From: Eustoma russellianum | Lineage: Eukaryota; Streptophyta; Magnoliopsida; Gentianales; Gentianaceae | DNA length: 64,000 nucleotides | NCBI GenBank assembly: GCA_036186865.1 | Contig: AP025045.1 | Coordinates: forward strand, 14,929,081 to 14,993,080 | Reading direction: 5' to 3' | Shown: positions 1-10,255 of the stretch, piece after piece | Layout of the letters: every line of letters starts with the position of its first letter | Numbering within the stretch: position 1 is the stretch's first letter | Program-made: the position numbers and the translations under genes | The notes under the pieces: generated by a model | The model's database searches: none | What the model saw: only the letters and a program-made list of their open reading frames with translations | Told to the model about the DNA's origin: nothing

Positions 1-1
1 T

Positions 2-1576
2 CTAACCTATATGGTAGAAAATAAGCCAAGGAATTTTTCTGAGGCTATGTCAACTCCAGAAGCTCCATTCTAGAAAGAGGCAATTAACAGTGAGATAGAC
101 TCGATTCTTCAAAATCACACTTGGGAGTTGGTTGACCTTCCACCTGGAAGTAAACCACTTGGTTGCAAGTGGATTTTCAAGAAGAAACTGAAAGAGGATG
201 GGTCTATTGGAAAGTATAAAGCCAGGTTAGTAGCCAAGGGCTACAGACAGAAAGAATGCTTTGACTTCTTTGACACCTACTCACCAGTGACTAGGATCAC
301 TTCCATAAGGATGCTAGTAGCCATTGCTGCAGTCTATAATTTAGAAATCCATCAAATGAATGTGAAGACTGTCTTTCTTAATGGTGAGTTAGAGGAAGAG
401 ATTTATATGGAACAACTCGAAGGGTTCGTCGTTCCAGGACAAGAAAGGAAAGTGTGTAGACTTGTTAAGTCTTTGTACGGACTTAAACAAGCACCCAAGC
501 GATGGCATTTAAAGTTTGATCAGGTAATGATGTCAAACGACTTCAGGATCAATGAGTGCGACAAGTGTGTGTACATCAAGAGCACACCAAATTCCTATGT
601 ATTAGTATGTCTCTATGTAGATGACATGCTAATCATGGGCAGTACTCGTGTCATCATCTTGAGTACAAAGAAGATGTTAACACGAAATTTTGATATGAAG
701 GACATGAGGATTGCCAATGTTATTCTAGGAATTAAAATTTCTCGGATGGCTGATGGTCTTGTTATGTCGCAAACTCATTATATTGAATCTGTTCTCAAAA
801 GATTCAATATGTTTGAAACAAAACCGATAAAGACCCCGTTTGGCTTAAGTATACACTTAAGGAAGAATCGAGGCGAACCTGTAGCTCAATTAAAATACTC
901 TCAGGTTATTGGAAGTCTGATGTACATAACGAATTGTACAAGATCAGACTTAGCTTGTTCAGTAAACAAATTGAGCAGGTTTACCAGTAATCCAAGTGAT
1001 GATCATTGGAAAGCTCTTAACAGAGTGATGAGGTATCTGAAATACACAATGAATCTTGGATTACATTATACGAGATATCCAGCAGTATTAGAAGGATATT
1101 GCGATGCAAATTGGATATCAGACAGTAAAGACTCTAAGTCCACCAGTGGATACTTGTTCATTGTTGGTGGTGCTGCTGTGTCGTGGAAATCCACGAAACA
1201 AACGTGCATAGCTCGGTCTACTATGGAAGCTGAGTTCATAGCGCTGGATAAAGCTGGGGAAGAGGCTGAATGGCTTCAGAATTTCCTAGAAGATAAACCG
1301 TGCTGGCCTAAACCGGTCGCTCATATTAGCATACACTGTGATAGTCAGTCAGCTATAGGACGTGCTCAAAGCAGCATCTACAATGGTAAGTCACAACACA
1401 TACGTCGGAGACATAACACCATTAAACAGTTGATCTTTAATGGCGTGATTTCCATTGATTATGTAAAATCAATGGAGAATCATGCAGATCCGCTTACAAA
1501 AGGCTTGCCTAGAGATCAGATGTCAAGATTGACAAATGGAATGGGACTAAAGCCTATAATGCAAGAATCTTTGTAA
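2..1576 (+). pseudogene. Copia pol: reverse transcriptase and RNase H (broken)
   Basis: RNA-dependent DNA polymerase plus RNase H, the copying part of a copia polyprotein; both act in cytoplasmic virus-like particles in this family. The frame is open from position 2 but carries a TAG at 71-73 where the family has a conserved Trp. It then runs 482 codons from the Met at 128 to the TAA at 1574-1576. RT motifs include KARLVAKGY, LYGLKQAP and the catalytic YVDDMLIM. The first RT catalytic Asp, in the motif usually read as QMDVKTAF, is Asn here (AAT at 359-361). RNase H shows GYCDANW, MEAEFIAL, HCDSQSAI and ADPLTKGL, so its acidic residues look retained. The stop and the Asp-to-Asn change indicate a dead copy. 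The Met at 128 is only the first ATG after the stop, not a real start. Confidence 0.92.
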
Positions 1577-2124
1577 TGGTAACCCAACCTTGTTGACTGG
1601 AGATCCCAGAATCTTGGTTCAATGGGACAACTAAGTTATGAAGCTTCAGTTAGCACTTACTCATTCCGTCACATAAAAGTGTTGTCTGCAGAGAATATGT
1701 AGGGTAAGCTAAAGCTTTTAATGATGTCCTATATCTTGATACATCAAGTGGAGTATGGCAGAATACTCTTGATAGGGATCACCAATGTAAGTGTGAAATG
1801 GGGCCGCTTCTATGAGAAAGTCTAGAAGGCAAGATTTCTCTAAAACACTTTCTGAAACCAGGTTGTTCATGGCCAAAACGAACACAACCATGAGAACCAA
1901 AAGGGTGTTAAAGAAAATGTTGTGTGAGTATCGTTGTCTAGGTTCACAACAAAGGCTGACTGGTTCAAGACATAAAGTCACTATTTAGCCGAGTGAATCC
2001 GATGGTACATCACTATGAAATGTTCAAAGCCAGAAGCTACCTCTTCTGATGCAATATTTTCTTGTCTGACTTCTCCTTAGAGTCTGCATATGCATTTTCA
2101 TTAATTTCCATTCACGTGGGGGAT
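1577..2124 (+). other. Copia T1 3' untranslated region with polypurine tract
   Basis: Non-coding stretch between the pol stop and the 3' LTR. The purine-rich GTGGGGGA at 2116-2123 lies directly before the LTR start and is the likely plus-strand primer (PPT). I see no env-like or other coding sequence on either strand; the minus-strand ORF here has no recognisable family features. Confidence 0.7.
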
Positions 2125-2458
2125 TGTTGGAGAATTAAAGGTTTGGGCTTTGACCCATTAATGAAGGTTGCAAAACTTGGTTGAGCAACGTACTTTAAGC
2201 TTAATTATGATGAGTTTCCGATAATGAAAATCGAAAACTAATATGTCCTTAATTATCTACGTAACGAGTAGTTAATTTTAGGCCTTGGGATCACTCAATT
2301 ACGATACCGGGTGAATGAGAAATTAATGCTCAAAATAGATGGAAAACGTGAGTTAGAGGGTGATGTGTCACCTTGATGGAGGAATACCACATTGGATGTG
2401 CCCTTGGGGGCATGAGAAGTTTCTGACCGGAGAAAACATAGTTCGTTCTATGTAAAGT

Positions 2459-2700
2459 ACATCGACCGATGACATCGATCGATCGATGTGACTTCGATCG
2501 ATCGATGTCATCGATCGAAGTTGGACAGAAAGCTTCAAGATCATTCTGCCTGACATCGATCGATAACATCGATCGATCGATGTCACTTCGATCGATCGAT
2601 GTAATCGATCGAAGTTGGAAAGAAAGTTTATGGACATTCTGACGTACATCGATCGATCACATCGATCGATCGATGTGATCGATCGAAGCTGGACAGCGGA
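2459..2700 (+). repeat. Tandem array of ATCGAT-rich units (period 93-94 bp)
   Basis: Three units start with ACATCGA at 2459, 2553 and 2646, giving spacings of 94 and 93 bp; the third is shortened. Each unit contains runs of CGATCGATCGAT, which are self-complementary, and ends with a block like GATCGAAGTTGGACAG. The array lies in the U3 of the copia LTR. Confidence 0.9.
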
Positions 2701-2736
2701 CAGAATTTTTAAACAGTATGAGATAAGATCAATCGA

Positions 2737-2949
2737 TTTTGATCTAATGGTGGCGGGAGAGGCAGCTTTGATCTAACGGCCGAGATTTAAACTGACCTAA
2801 CCTCCAACCAAATGTGGTTTCCATCAAACGCTCCAGGATTAAACCTGCGAATTGGTTTTCAATCTAAAGGTTGAGATTTAAACCTTCCATAACCGCTTGG
2901 AGGTTTTGATCTAACGGCTTATAATCAAACTACGGTTTTGATCTGACGG
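2737..2949 (+). promoter_or_regulatory. Four TTTGATCTAACGG-like motifs upstream of the TATA box
   Basis: Near-identical copies lie at about 2737-2750 (TCTAATGG), 2766-2779 (TCTAACGG), 2904-2917 (TCTAACGG) and 2936-2949 (TCTGACGG), all within 250 bp upstream of the TATA box. The TCTAACGG core resembles the plant MSA element (consensus YCYAACGGYYA), which MYB3R factors bind in G2/M-phase promoters. The repeats are directly visible; the regulatory role is inference. Confidence 0.5.
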
Positions 2950-2980
2950 TCACGGTAACCTATTCTCCAGCCGACTCCCA

Positions 2981-2990
2981 TATATAAATA
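2981..2990 (+). promoter_or_regulatory. TATA box of copia T1 LTR
   Basis: TATATAAATA lies about 850 bp into the LTR and is followed by GGGCAAGGG and a C/A-rich stretch, as expected at an LTR U3/R boundary. Transcription would start about 30 bp downstream. Confidence 0.65.
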
Positions 2991-3269
2991 GGGCAAGGGA
3001 TGCATTCTAGACACACACTTGCACTCTGCATTCAAGCATACAACATTCTCAGCATTTGAGTATTTGCATCACGTTCAAGAGAAGTCAGGACAGTTCAAGT
3101 TCAGCAGTGCCGCTCAACTGAACAGGTACCCGTTGTATCCTGGGAGACGGTTGCTAACGCCGGTTGGGCACAGTATACCGGAGCAATACGTCTTAAGGAC
3201 AGAGTCTTCGACTCGCCCTAGGTTTGGTTTATTTTGTTATTTCCATACGCACACACCGAACGACTGCGT

Positions 3270-5457
3270 CTTAGTATCATTCATTGGTCATGTTATTTCA
3301 AAAGATGGGATTTCAGTGGACCCCAAGAAAATTGAAGCTATCACGGAATGGCCCAGACCAACAAATGTTACGGAAGTGAGAAGTTTCCTTGGACTAGCCG
3401 GGTACTACTGGAAGTTTGTTGAGGGATTCTCGAGGATAGCTGTTCCCCTCACCAGGTTGACCCAAAAGACGACTAAGTTTGAGTGGAGCGCCGACTGTGA
3501 AAAGAGTTTCTCGGAGCTAAAAGCAAAGTTGACGTCCGCTCCTATACTAGCCCAACCCACCCCTGGTGAGAAGTACGTAGTGTATAGCGATGCTTCAAAG
3601 AATGGTCTCGGATGTGTTCTTATGCAGAATGACAAAGTGATAGCTTATGCATCCCGGCAGTTAAAGCCATTTGAGCAAAACTACCCTGTCCATGATCTTG
3701 AACTTGCCGCAGTGGTTTTCGCATTGAAGATATGGAGGCACTACTTGTATGGTGAGAAGTGCGAGATCTATACAGACCACAAGAGCCTAAAGTACCTCTT
3801 TACCCAGAAAGAGCTTAATATGCGGCAGCGTAGATGGCTGGAGTTGATAAAAGATTACGACCTTTCCCTTCAATATCATCCGGGAAAAGCTAACAAAGTC
3901 GCTGATGCGTTAAGTCGTAAAACAAGTCACCCACAGCAACCACCACTTCAGCGAGACATGGAAGAGTTCGGCTTAGAAGAAGTTGATTCAGTCAATGAAG
4001 TTCTCGCCAAGTTAGTTCTTGTCCCTTCATTGATTGATAAGATCAAAGAGGCTAAAGGGATTGATGAAGCTTTGAGAAAAGTCAAGGAAAGGATGAAAGA
4101 TAAGCCGCGAGATGACTTTGAGATTCGCAGTGATGGCAGTTTATGGTATCGAGGATGGTTATGTGTCCTCAAACACAAAGAAATTAAAGATGAAGTTTTG
4201 ATGGAAGCTCATAATTCTCGATTATCTATACACCCTGGAGCTAATAAGATGTATCAAGATCTCAAGCAAAAGTTTTGGTGGCCCGGTATGAAGAATCAAA
4301 TAGCAGAATTTGTTGAGCGATGTTTCGTCTGCCAAAGAGTGAAAGCCGAGCACCAAAGACCCGCTGGATTATTACAACCCTTAGAAGTGCCGGAATGGAA
4401 ATGGGACCATGTCACCATGGACTTTGTAACCGACCTACCCAAGACTAAGTATGGGAATGATGCTATATGGGTCATTGTGGATCGTTTGACTAAGTTTGCT
4501 CACTTTCTGGCTATGACAATTAAGGCATCTATGGAGAAGTTGGCCTCTATGTATATTGACCAGATCGTTTGTTTGCATGGGGTGCCCATAAGTATTGTAT
4601 GCGACCACGACCCCCAATTTACTTCGAGATTTTGGACAGACTTTCAAAAGGCAATGGGCACAGAGATTAGAATGAGTTCCGCATTTCATCCTCAAACAGA
4701 TGGCCAATCAGAAAGAACAATCCAAACCCTTGAGGATATGCTTCGCGCTTGCATTCTTGATTTTGGAGGAAGCTGGGATAAAAGCCTTAAGCTCGTTGAG
4801 TTTTCTTACAATAATAACTTCCACAGATCCATCAGAATGACACCTTATGAGGCATTGTATGGATGAAAATGTCGGTCCCCACTCTATTGGGACAAGATTG
4901 GGGATAAGATCTGTGCGGGACCCGACATTGTTTAGCAAACACGAGAAAAGGTGAAGTTGGTCCAGCAAAGACTAAGAGCAGCACAAGATAGAACGAAAAT
5001 ATGGGCAGATGAAAGAAGGAGACCTTTGGAGTTTCAAGAAGGAGAGAAAGTTTTCCTAAAGGTTTCTCCGACCAAAGGAGTTAAGAGATTTTGTATCAAA
5101 GGAAAGCTAAGCACAAGATTCGTTGGACCTTATGAGATACTTGAGAGAGTGGGCGAAGTTGCGTACCGCTTGGCGTTGCCACCATCTCTTTCTCAGTTGC
5201 ATGATGTATTCCATGTTCCTCAACTTCGCCGATATGTATATGATCCTAGACACATCCTTGAAGATCAACAGTTGAAGGTTGGAGAAGATGTATCTTATGA
5301 AGAGGAGCCCATAAGGATCGTTGATCGGAAGGAGAAAGCCTTAAGAAAGAGAACCATACCCATGGTGAAGGTACAATGGAAGCATCATTCGGAAGCAGAG
5401 GCAACGTGGGAAACGGAGGAAGACATGAGGAGTAGATATCCACATCTTTTTGACTAG
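3270..5457 (+). pseudogene. Gypsy A pol: RT tail, RNase H, integrase, chromodomain (broken)
   Basis: C-terminal two-thirds of a chromovirus-type gypsy polyprotein. The order is: RT thumb region from about 3273 (GHVISKDGISVDPKK); RNase H with YSDASKNGLG, YTDHKSLKYL and KVADALSR; integrase zinc finger (HNSRLSIHPG, then CFVCQRVKAEH); integrase core with MDFVTDLP, VCDHDPQF and DGQSERT, so D, D and E are present; and a C-terminal chromodomain around VKVQWKHHSEAEATWE. In-frame stops TGA at 4864-4866 and TAG at 4933-4935 break the integrase. The RT catalytic region is missing because the left side is cut. An ORF opening at 3019 begins inside the copia LTR and runs into this gene, so its first 85 or so codons are not gypsy. 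It closely resembles gypsy B, so the clade is probably the same (Tekay-like, inferred). Confidence 0.9.
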
Positions 5458-5487
5458 TTCTGAAGTTTCGAAGACGAAACTTATGAT

Positions 5488-5499
5488 AAGGGGGGAGGA
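5488..5499 (+). other. Polypurine tract of gypsy A
   Basis: AAGGGGGGAGGA lies immediately before the LTR start TGTTGTACCCC. The preceding block, AAGTTTCGAAGACGAAACTT, is the same conserved pre-PPT sequence seen (reverse strand) in gypsy B. This is the plus-strand primer site. Confidence 0.85.
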
Positions 5500-5794
5500 T
5501 GTTGTACCCCAACAACCATGTACTTGAAACTATGATTAAGTGACGGAATGAAAACGATGATTTCCTTAAGTGCACATTACTTAAGCCAACTTAACACTCT
5601 TTACTTAAACACTTTTGAAATGATACTAAATAATTAAATAAGGGGATTTCAAGAAAGTGATACATGAAATATATGAACAATACATACCACTATATATGTA
5701 TGTGCGTGTATATGATATATGCGTATGAAATGTATATGTACCTACATGCGTATACATAGAAAGGTATATATATCTAATACATGTACATATAGGC

Positions 5795-5798
<4 letters not shown>

Positions 5799-5868
<70 letters not shown>
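5799..5868. repeat. (TA)n microsatellite
   Basis: About 35 uninterrupted AT dinucleotides within the gypsy A LTR. ORFs rich in Tyr-Ile across it on both strands are artefacts of the repeat. Confidence 0.97.
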
Positions 5869-5871
<3 letters not shown>

Positions 5872-6025
5872 CATGCACGTGTATATATATGTGTGTACAT
5901 AAAAAGGAGTATATGCAATATGTACACATAGGCGTGTATATATATGTATATATGCGGATATATGTACACTAATATATGTTTTGGGTGACATGCACAGTGT
6001 ACATCCTAATATATATATATATATA

Positions 6026-6178
6026 TTTTTTTATATAAACATTTATTTGATTAAAAGAAAGCCTCACTTATGGCGGAGAAAAACCATATTACATCAGTTC
6101 AGAGTAGGCGAACAAATGAAATAACGAACTAAGAATTACATATCTCCAGTCATATATGATATGCCGTATTAAAACCTT
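6026..6178 (-). mobile_element. LINE 3' end fragment, minus strand
   Basis: Read on the minus strand this matches the 3' end of the LINE at 30395-30588: the block around ACCTTGCC/TTAATGCGGCATATCATATA, then ATGGTTTTCCTCCGCCATAAGTGAGG, ending in a short A-run (T-run at 6026-6032 on the plus strand). It is a severely 5'-truncated insertion of about 150 bp abutting a TA tract. Confidence 0.75.
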
Positions 6179-6194
6179 CCTTGCAGCTGGTCCT

Positions 6195-6743
6195 GCCACG
6201 CCGCTATCATGGCTACCAACGCCTCGCCCTCCGCGTCTACAAGTGATTAAATGGCTTACTCCCCCATCAGGTCGATTCAAACTCAATGTTGATGCAGCGG
6301 TTGGACGCTTCAATGCGGCAGGAGGTATCATTTTACGTGACTCTTGTGGCACATGTGTACGTGCAGTAGCATTCCGCCTCCCATCATGTCCACCTTTGTA
6401 GGCAGAAATTCAAGCAGCTCTGTTTGGCTTGCTATACTTCCTGCCATTATATAGGTCACTGATTATAGAAACTGACTGTGCGCAACTACTGCAACGTCTA
6501 CGTCAACAGCAACCAGTGTTTGGAAACTTCCATCTCAATTTACTACAGTTGTTGATCACTCGTCATAACTTGGAAATTCAGCACGTATTCAGAGAGGCAA
6601 ATATGCCAGCGCATTATTTGGCTCAGCATGCAATGCTGTCGCCATGCACTTCATTCTTTACGTCCTCCAGCCTGCCATCAATGGTCCGTGCTGCAGTCTC
6701 GTTGGACCTCACGTCAACTACCTTGTGTAGACAGTCAACATAA
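6195..6743 (+). pseudogene. LINE RNase H domain (broken)
   Basis: RNase H of the RVT_3 type carried by plant LINEs; it removes template RNA during retrotransposition. Visible motifs are FKLNVDAAV (first Asp, codon at 6291), GGIILRDSCG, AEIQAALFG (Glu), IIETDCAQLLQ (Asp) and HVFREANMPAHYLAQHA. One frame runs through the region but a TAG at 6399-6401 lies just before the AEIQAA motif, probably from a CAG codon. No RT remains upstream, so this is a 3' remnant. Confidence 0.85.
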
Positions 6744-7169
6744 CGTCTTCCAAATGGATTGGCGCACTCACTTTTCCTCTGCCTGTGCTCGATTGGGTGC
6801 AGGCAGGCAGGGTATGTTGACTGTCCTTTTACAATTACTTATCATAGGCATTCACCATGCTTACACACATATTATTTTTCCATGTACATGGTTTATACTT
6901 GGTGAGGACGCTCGATCCGTTTTTGTACATGCCGCGGTCAGAAATATCATGGACGTTTACATTGATTGGCAAAGGTGTACTGTTGCTGCCTGCGCTTTTC
7001 TCGGTGCAGGCAGCCTTGGTGGGTTCAATATCTTGTCGGTTTATTTACTTGGAATGGTCTTGCTAGGCATATGTGATATATATTTTGGTTTTGCTGCTGC
7101 ATGTATATTTGTGTGTTTACAATCTTGGATGCTTGCTGTCCTCGGGAGCTTTCATCTGGCTGGATACAT

Positions 7170-7171
<2 letters not shown>

Positions 7172-7207
<36 letters not shown>

Positions 7208-7239
7208 ATATATATACATATACATATACATATATATAT
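7172..7239. repeat. (TA)n / TATACATA tract
   Basis: Simple TA repeat grading into TATACA units, at the boundary between the LINE remnant and the resumed gypsy A LTR. Tyr-Ile-rich ORFs crossing it are not genes. Confidence 0.95.
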
Positions 7240-8790
7240 GCTAATCTTGGAATAGAATAAAATAAGAAAGACAAGATAGGTTGTCATGGGAAAACAACAA
7301 AATAAAGAAAACAACAATACACATGAATTATAAGGTACAAGAAATACCCAATTTTTCCCCCAAACCCCTACCTTTCGGCCAAGATCTCCCCAAGGAGTTC
7401 TAGAGTTCTCTCCAACATTTTTACTCCTTCTTAGAATTTAAAATAACCAATTTAGATTATTAATTAAAGAGATAACAAGCATGCAAGGGACAAGCCTAAT
7501 AAAATATTACAAGCATGCACACATGAGAGACAAAAAGTGGTCAAGACCACTCCTCCATGCATGGTGTTTCCCTTCCCTCTCTTTGACCATGCTACCGAAA
7601 ATCCCCCTCCCATGCCCCTCTAGATTCCTTCTAAATATCACAACCCACTACATTTCATTCCATTCTTGAAAATTCCTCTCAAGCAAGCCAAGCAACACTT
7701 AGCAAAATTCCATCCTTCCATCACCAACATTTCGGCCTCCCCCTTGGAACCAAGAAATCAATTCAAGCTTCACCTCCAAGACTCAAGCAACATCCAAATA
7801 AGTTTTGTTTCAAGCTTCCTTAAGTGAATTCTTATTTTGGTGAAGAATGAAGCTCACATGAATCCTTCCATTCACCTCAAAACCGTGGCATCCATGGTTC
7901 AAATAGATGAAAGCCATCAACTTTCTTAGGAGGTGACATCTTGAAGTGCTTGAATCTCCATTCCAAGCTCATTTTGGGTAAGATTCTCTAGCCTCAAATA
8001 TATCCTATTTCCTCTATTGAATAAAGACTAATCTTTTTCTTCCATTCCCCCTTAAAACCTTATGCTCAACGAAGGAAGAAGAGGATTCCAACTCAACTCA
8101 CTTCGTAACCAAGAAAAGACAAGAGCTTTAGCTTGAAGAGGCAAGTATACAATGATCTCTCATGATTTACTTGAATAGTTAGTGACTTGAATGATTAGAG
8201 GACCTTAAGATTTGATCTTTAGTTTAATATCCTAATTAAGTTTGAGATTATATCTTAGAGATTCCTTAAGAACAATGCATGGCATGTGGCTTAATATCTC
8301 AAAGATGCAATCTTTTATTACATGCATTAAGTTACAAGGCTGTTTTAAGATGATTTAAGTTGCAACTAAGTGAGTCTAAGCAAGATTGATGCTTGTTTGA
8401 AACTTGGAAGATTTATGGAAAAGCATGCATATATAAGATAGGAGCTCTACGAAGTTGTTAGTAAGATTAGCTTAAGATGAATCTTGAATGTGAATGCATG
8501 CTTGAATATGTGCTGAAAAATGTGGTTAGGACACCCCTAAGTTTCGGCCTAGGGGAGAAAAGAGGAGATGAGTATTGTCCTTAAAGATGAACACTTGTTT
8601 GGTGCATAAGTGATACTTACTTGTTACTATCTACAAATTGTTTTGTTTGATGAAAAGGTGACCTTACAATGAGCATGAAATATGGACATTTATGCTACAA
8701 TGGAGTGTAAGTGGTAATCAATAATATATTTCATAAGGACAAGATGAATGATGGGCATTTGAATTGAATAGGTGATAAAATAGCAAACTA

Positions 8791-9548
8791 CTGGAACTGG
8801 CTGAAGGAAGTGACGTTTTCAACGACCTAAGAACTAACCTTGCAGACTTTCAATGAAGTCAATTTTTGGTAATAATTTAGCCTTATGAATATATCACAAG
8901 TGAGAGTTAGAATTTCGTTAAAATAAGTTACGGATTATTTTTAAGAAATTACTCGGTAAAACTGCTCCAGTTGAAAATTCTGGAGCTGGAGAGAATTACA
9001 CACTGACTTCAACGGCTTAACAGAGGACCTTGAAAACCTTTAATAAATCTGAATTTTGGCACAAAGCTAGCTCCATGTGTATAGTAGAGATAAGAGTTGG
9101 AATTTTGGTAAAATGAGCTATGGTTAATTTTTGATAAAATATTTGGTAAGACTGGTTAGACTTGAAAAACTGGAACTGAGCACAATGGTAACCTCTTTTG
9201 ACTAGCTTGAAAAGGGACCTTGTAGATGACCAATAAAGTTGAGTTTTGGCATGGTAATAGTCCTATGAGTGTAGTGAACATAACAGCTGGAATTTTGGCT
9301 AAACGAGTTCTGGATTATTTTTAATGAATTAGTTAGCCAAACTGCTCAACTAAAATCACTGGAACCAAGCTGAAAATAAGTAACGACTTTATGGACTCAG
9401 AAAGGGGACTTAGAGATATGAAAATGGGCTAAATTTCGGTGGGATGTTAATTCTATATCTTTATGAATCGTGGGAGTTGGAATTTCTGAAAAACAAATAA
9501 CGGAATTGTCGTAATTAAATTTTTAGTAAAATGGGTCAGTCCAGTTTC
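8791..9548 (+). repeat. Four diverged tandem units of 189-190 bp in gypsy A LTR
   Basis: The CTGGAACTGG-like start recurs at 8791, 8980, 9170 and 9359. The GGATTATTTTTAAGAAATTA-like block recurs at about 8934, 9122 and 9312 with the same spacing. Units also share a 'GAGTTGGAATTTTGG' phrase. Sequence between landmarks is well diverged, so the array is old. No coding frame is evident. Confidence 0.85.
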
Positions 9549-10085
9549 AGCACTTAACCCATTTCAAAAAATTAATTGAATGAGCCCATTATGATTATCA
9601 AAATAATCTGAAAATTTTATGACTATCACCCAAGACATATAGGAGTAAGTCCACGCAAGTTAGTCAGAATAACCTTAACGTTTTGGGGAGTAATCGCGGA
9701 CGCGAAGTTGATGTACTAAAGTTGAAATTTAGGCTGAACAAGGGAATAAATTAAATGGGTTAATTCTAAAGGGTTTGGACCGTATGTACTATTTTGACTC
9801 AAGAATGCTACGTTTAGGGTTAACTTATCCGCTTATGAATATGACGTAGGAATTAGGGTTTCCTTAATTCCGAAACCATGCACGACAATATGTTATTTCA
9901 CGCCATGACTTGCATTGCATATCACTGTACATATCACGCATGATCATGAAACTGATTTTATGGGATTTACTTATGCAAGCAAGTTTTATAAGCGACTATG
10001 TTTTCGTTATGCATGAAAACTTTTACGATCCCATGTTTTTAAAGAAAGCTTCATGATTCCTTTGCCGGCCAAGCATGCGACTAAC

Positions 10086-10255
10086 CCGACTCCAGACCCG
10101 GGGTTAATTGGTCTGTTGACATGATATGTTCTGGATCCGTCCAGATCCGGGGTTAATTGATCTGATATATATTCTGGACCCGTCTCAGACCTGGGGTTAA
10201 TTGGTCTGTTGATATGTTCTGGACCCGCTCAGATCCGGGGTTAATTGATCTGACA
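10086..10255 (+). repeat. Short tandem array (GGGGTTAATTG units, 44-49 bp)
   Basis: GGGGTTAATTG recurs at 10100, 10149, 10193 and 10237, each preceded by CAGACCCG or CAGATCCG. Units 1 and 3 continue GGTCTGTTGA, units 2 and 4 GATCTGA, so the array is a dimer of dimers. LTRs B and D have only a single comparable CCAGACCCGG segment. Confidence 0.85.

Larger units (their letters stand above)
1..3270 (+). mobile_element. Ty1/copia element T1 (Tork-like), 3' portion
   Basis: This is the 3' part of a copia LTR retrotransposon. It holds reverse transcriptase and RNase H, a 3' untranslated stretch, a polypurine tract and most of a 3' LTR. The RNase H tail, with its GKSQHIRRRHN-type motif and a GMGLKPI ending, resembles the Tork lineage; the lineage is inferred from memory of family motifs, not from a tree. 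The left end lies outside the window. On the right the LTR is cut at about 3270, where gypsy RT-downstream coding sequence begins, so the LTR end and any target duplication are lost. Confidence 0.85.
2125..3270 (+). repeat. Copia T1 3' LTR, truncated
   Basis: The LTR starts TGTTGGAGAATT at 2125, directly after the PPT. Its U3 carries an unusual ATCGAT-rich tandem array (2459-2700) and four TTTGATCTAACGG-like motifs (2737-2949). A TATA box follows at 2981. Downstream of it the presumed R/U5 runs to about 3270, where homology to gypsy pol begins. The LTR is at least 1.15 kb and its CA terminus is missing. Confidence 0.75.
6182..7239 (+). mobile_element. LINE 3' portion (RNase H and 3' UTR), plus strand
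   Basis: Carries the RNase H domain typical of plant L1-like LINEs, followed by about 430 bp of 3' untranslated sequence (GCAGGCAGCCTTGGTGGG is shared in form with the LINE at 30 kb) and a TA-rich end. It sits head-to-head with the minus-strand LINE tail at 6026-6178. No poly(A) is seen; the end may have decayed into the (TA)n at 7172. Confidence 0.7.

Noticed and set aside
2330..2649. ORFs over the ATCGAT array encoding Ser/Arg/Asp repeats
   Set aside because: Read-through of a DNA repeat inside an LTR.
2459..2700. CRISPR-like array
   Set aside because: Only three units, no unique spacers, internal palindromes, eukaryotic LTR context.
3019..3270. First 85 codons of the chimeric ORF as a new gag-like protein
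   Set aside because: Sequence is copia LTR R/U5; no homology or composition suggesting coding.
5626..5991. Long Tyr/Ile-rich ORFs on both strands across (TA)n tracts (also 7073-7317, 19395-19638, 21822-22130, 30801-31031, 32111-32381, 39508-39787)
   Set aside because: They are simple translation of TA/TATACA repeats and lack any domain or conserved start.
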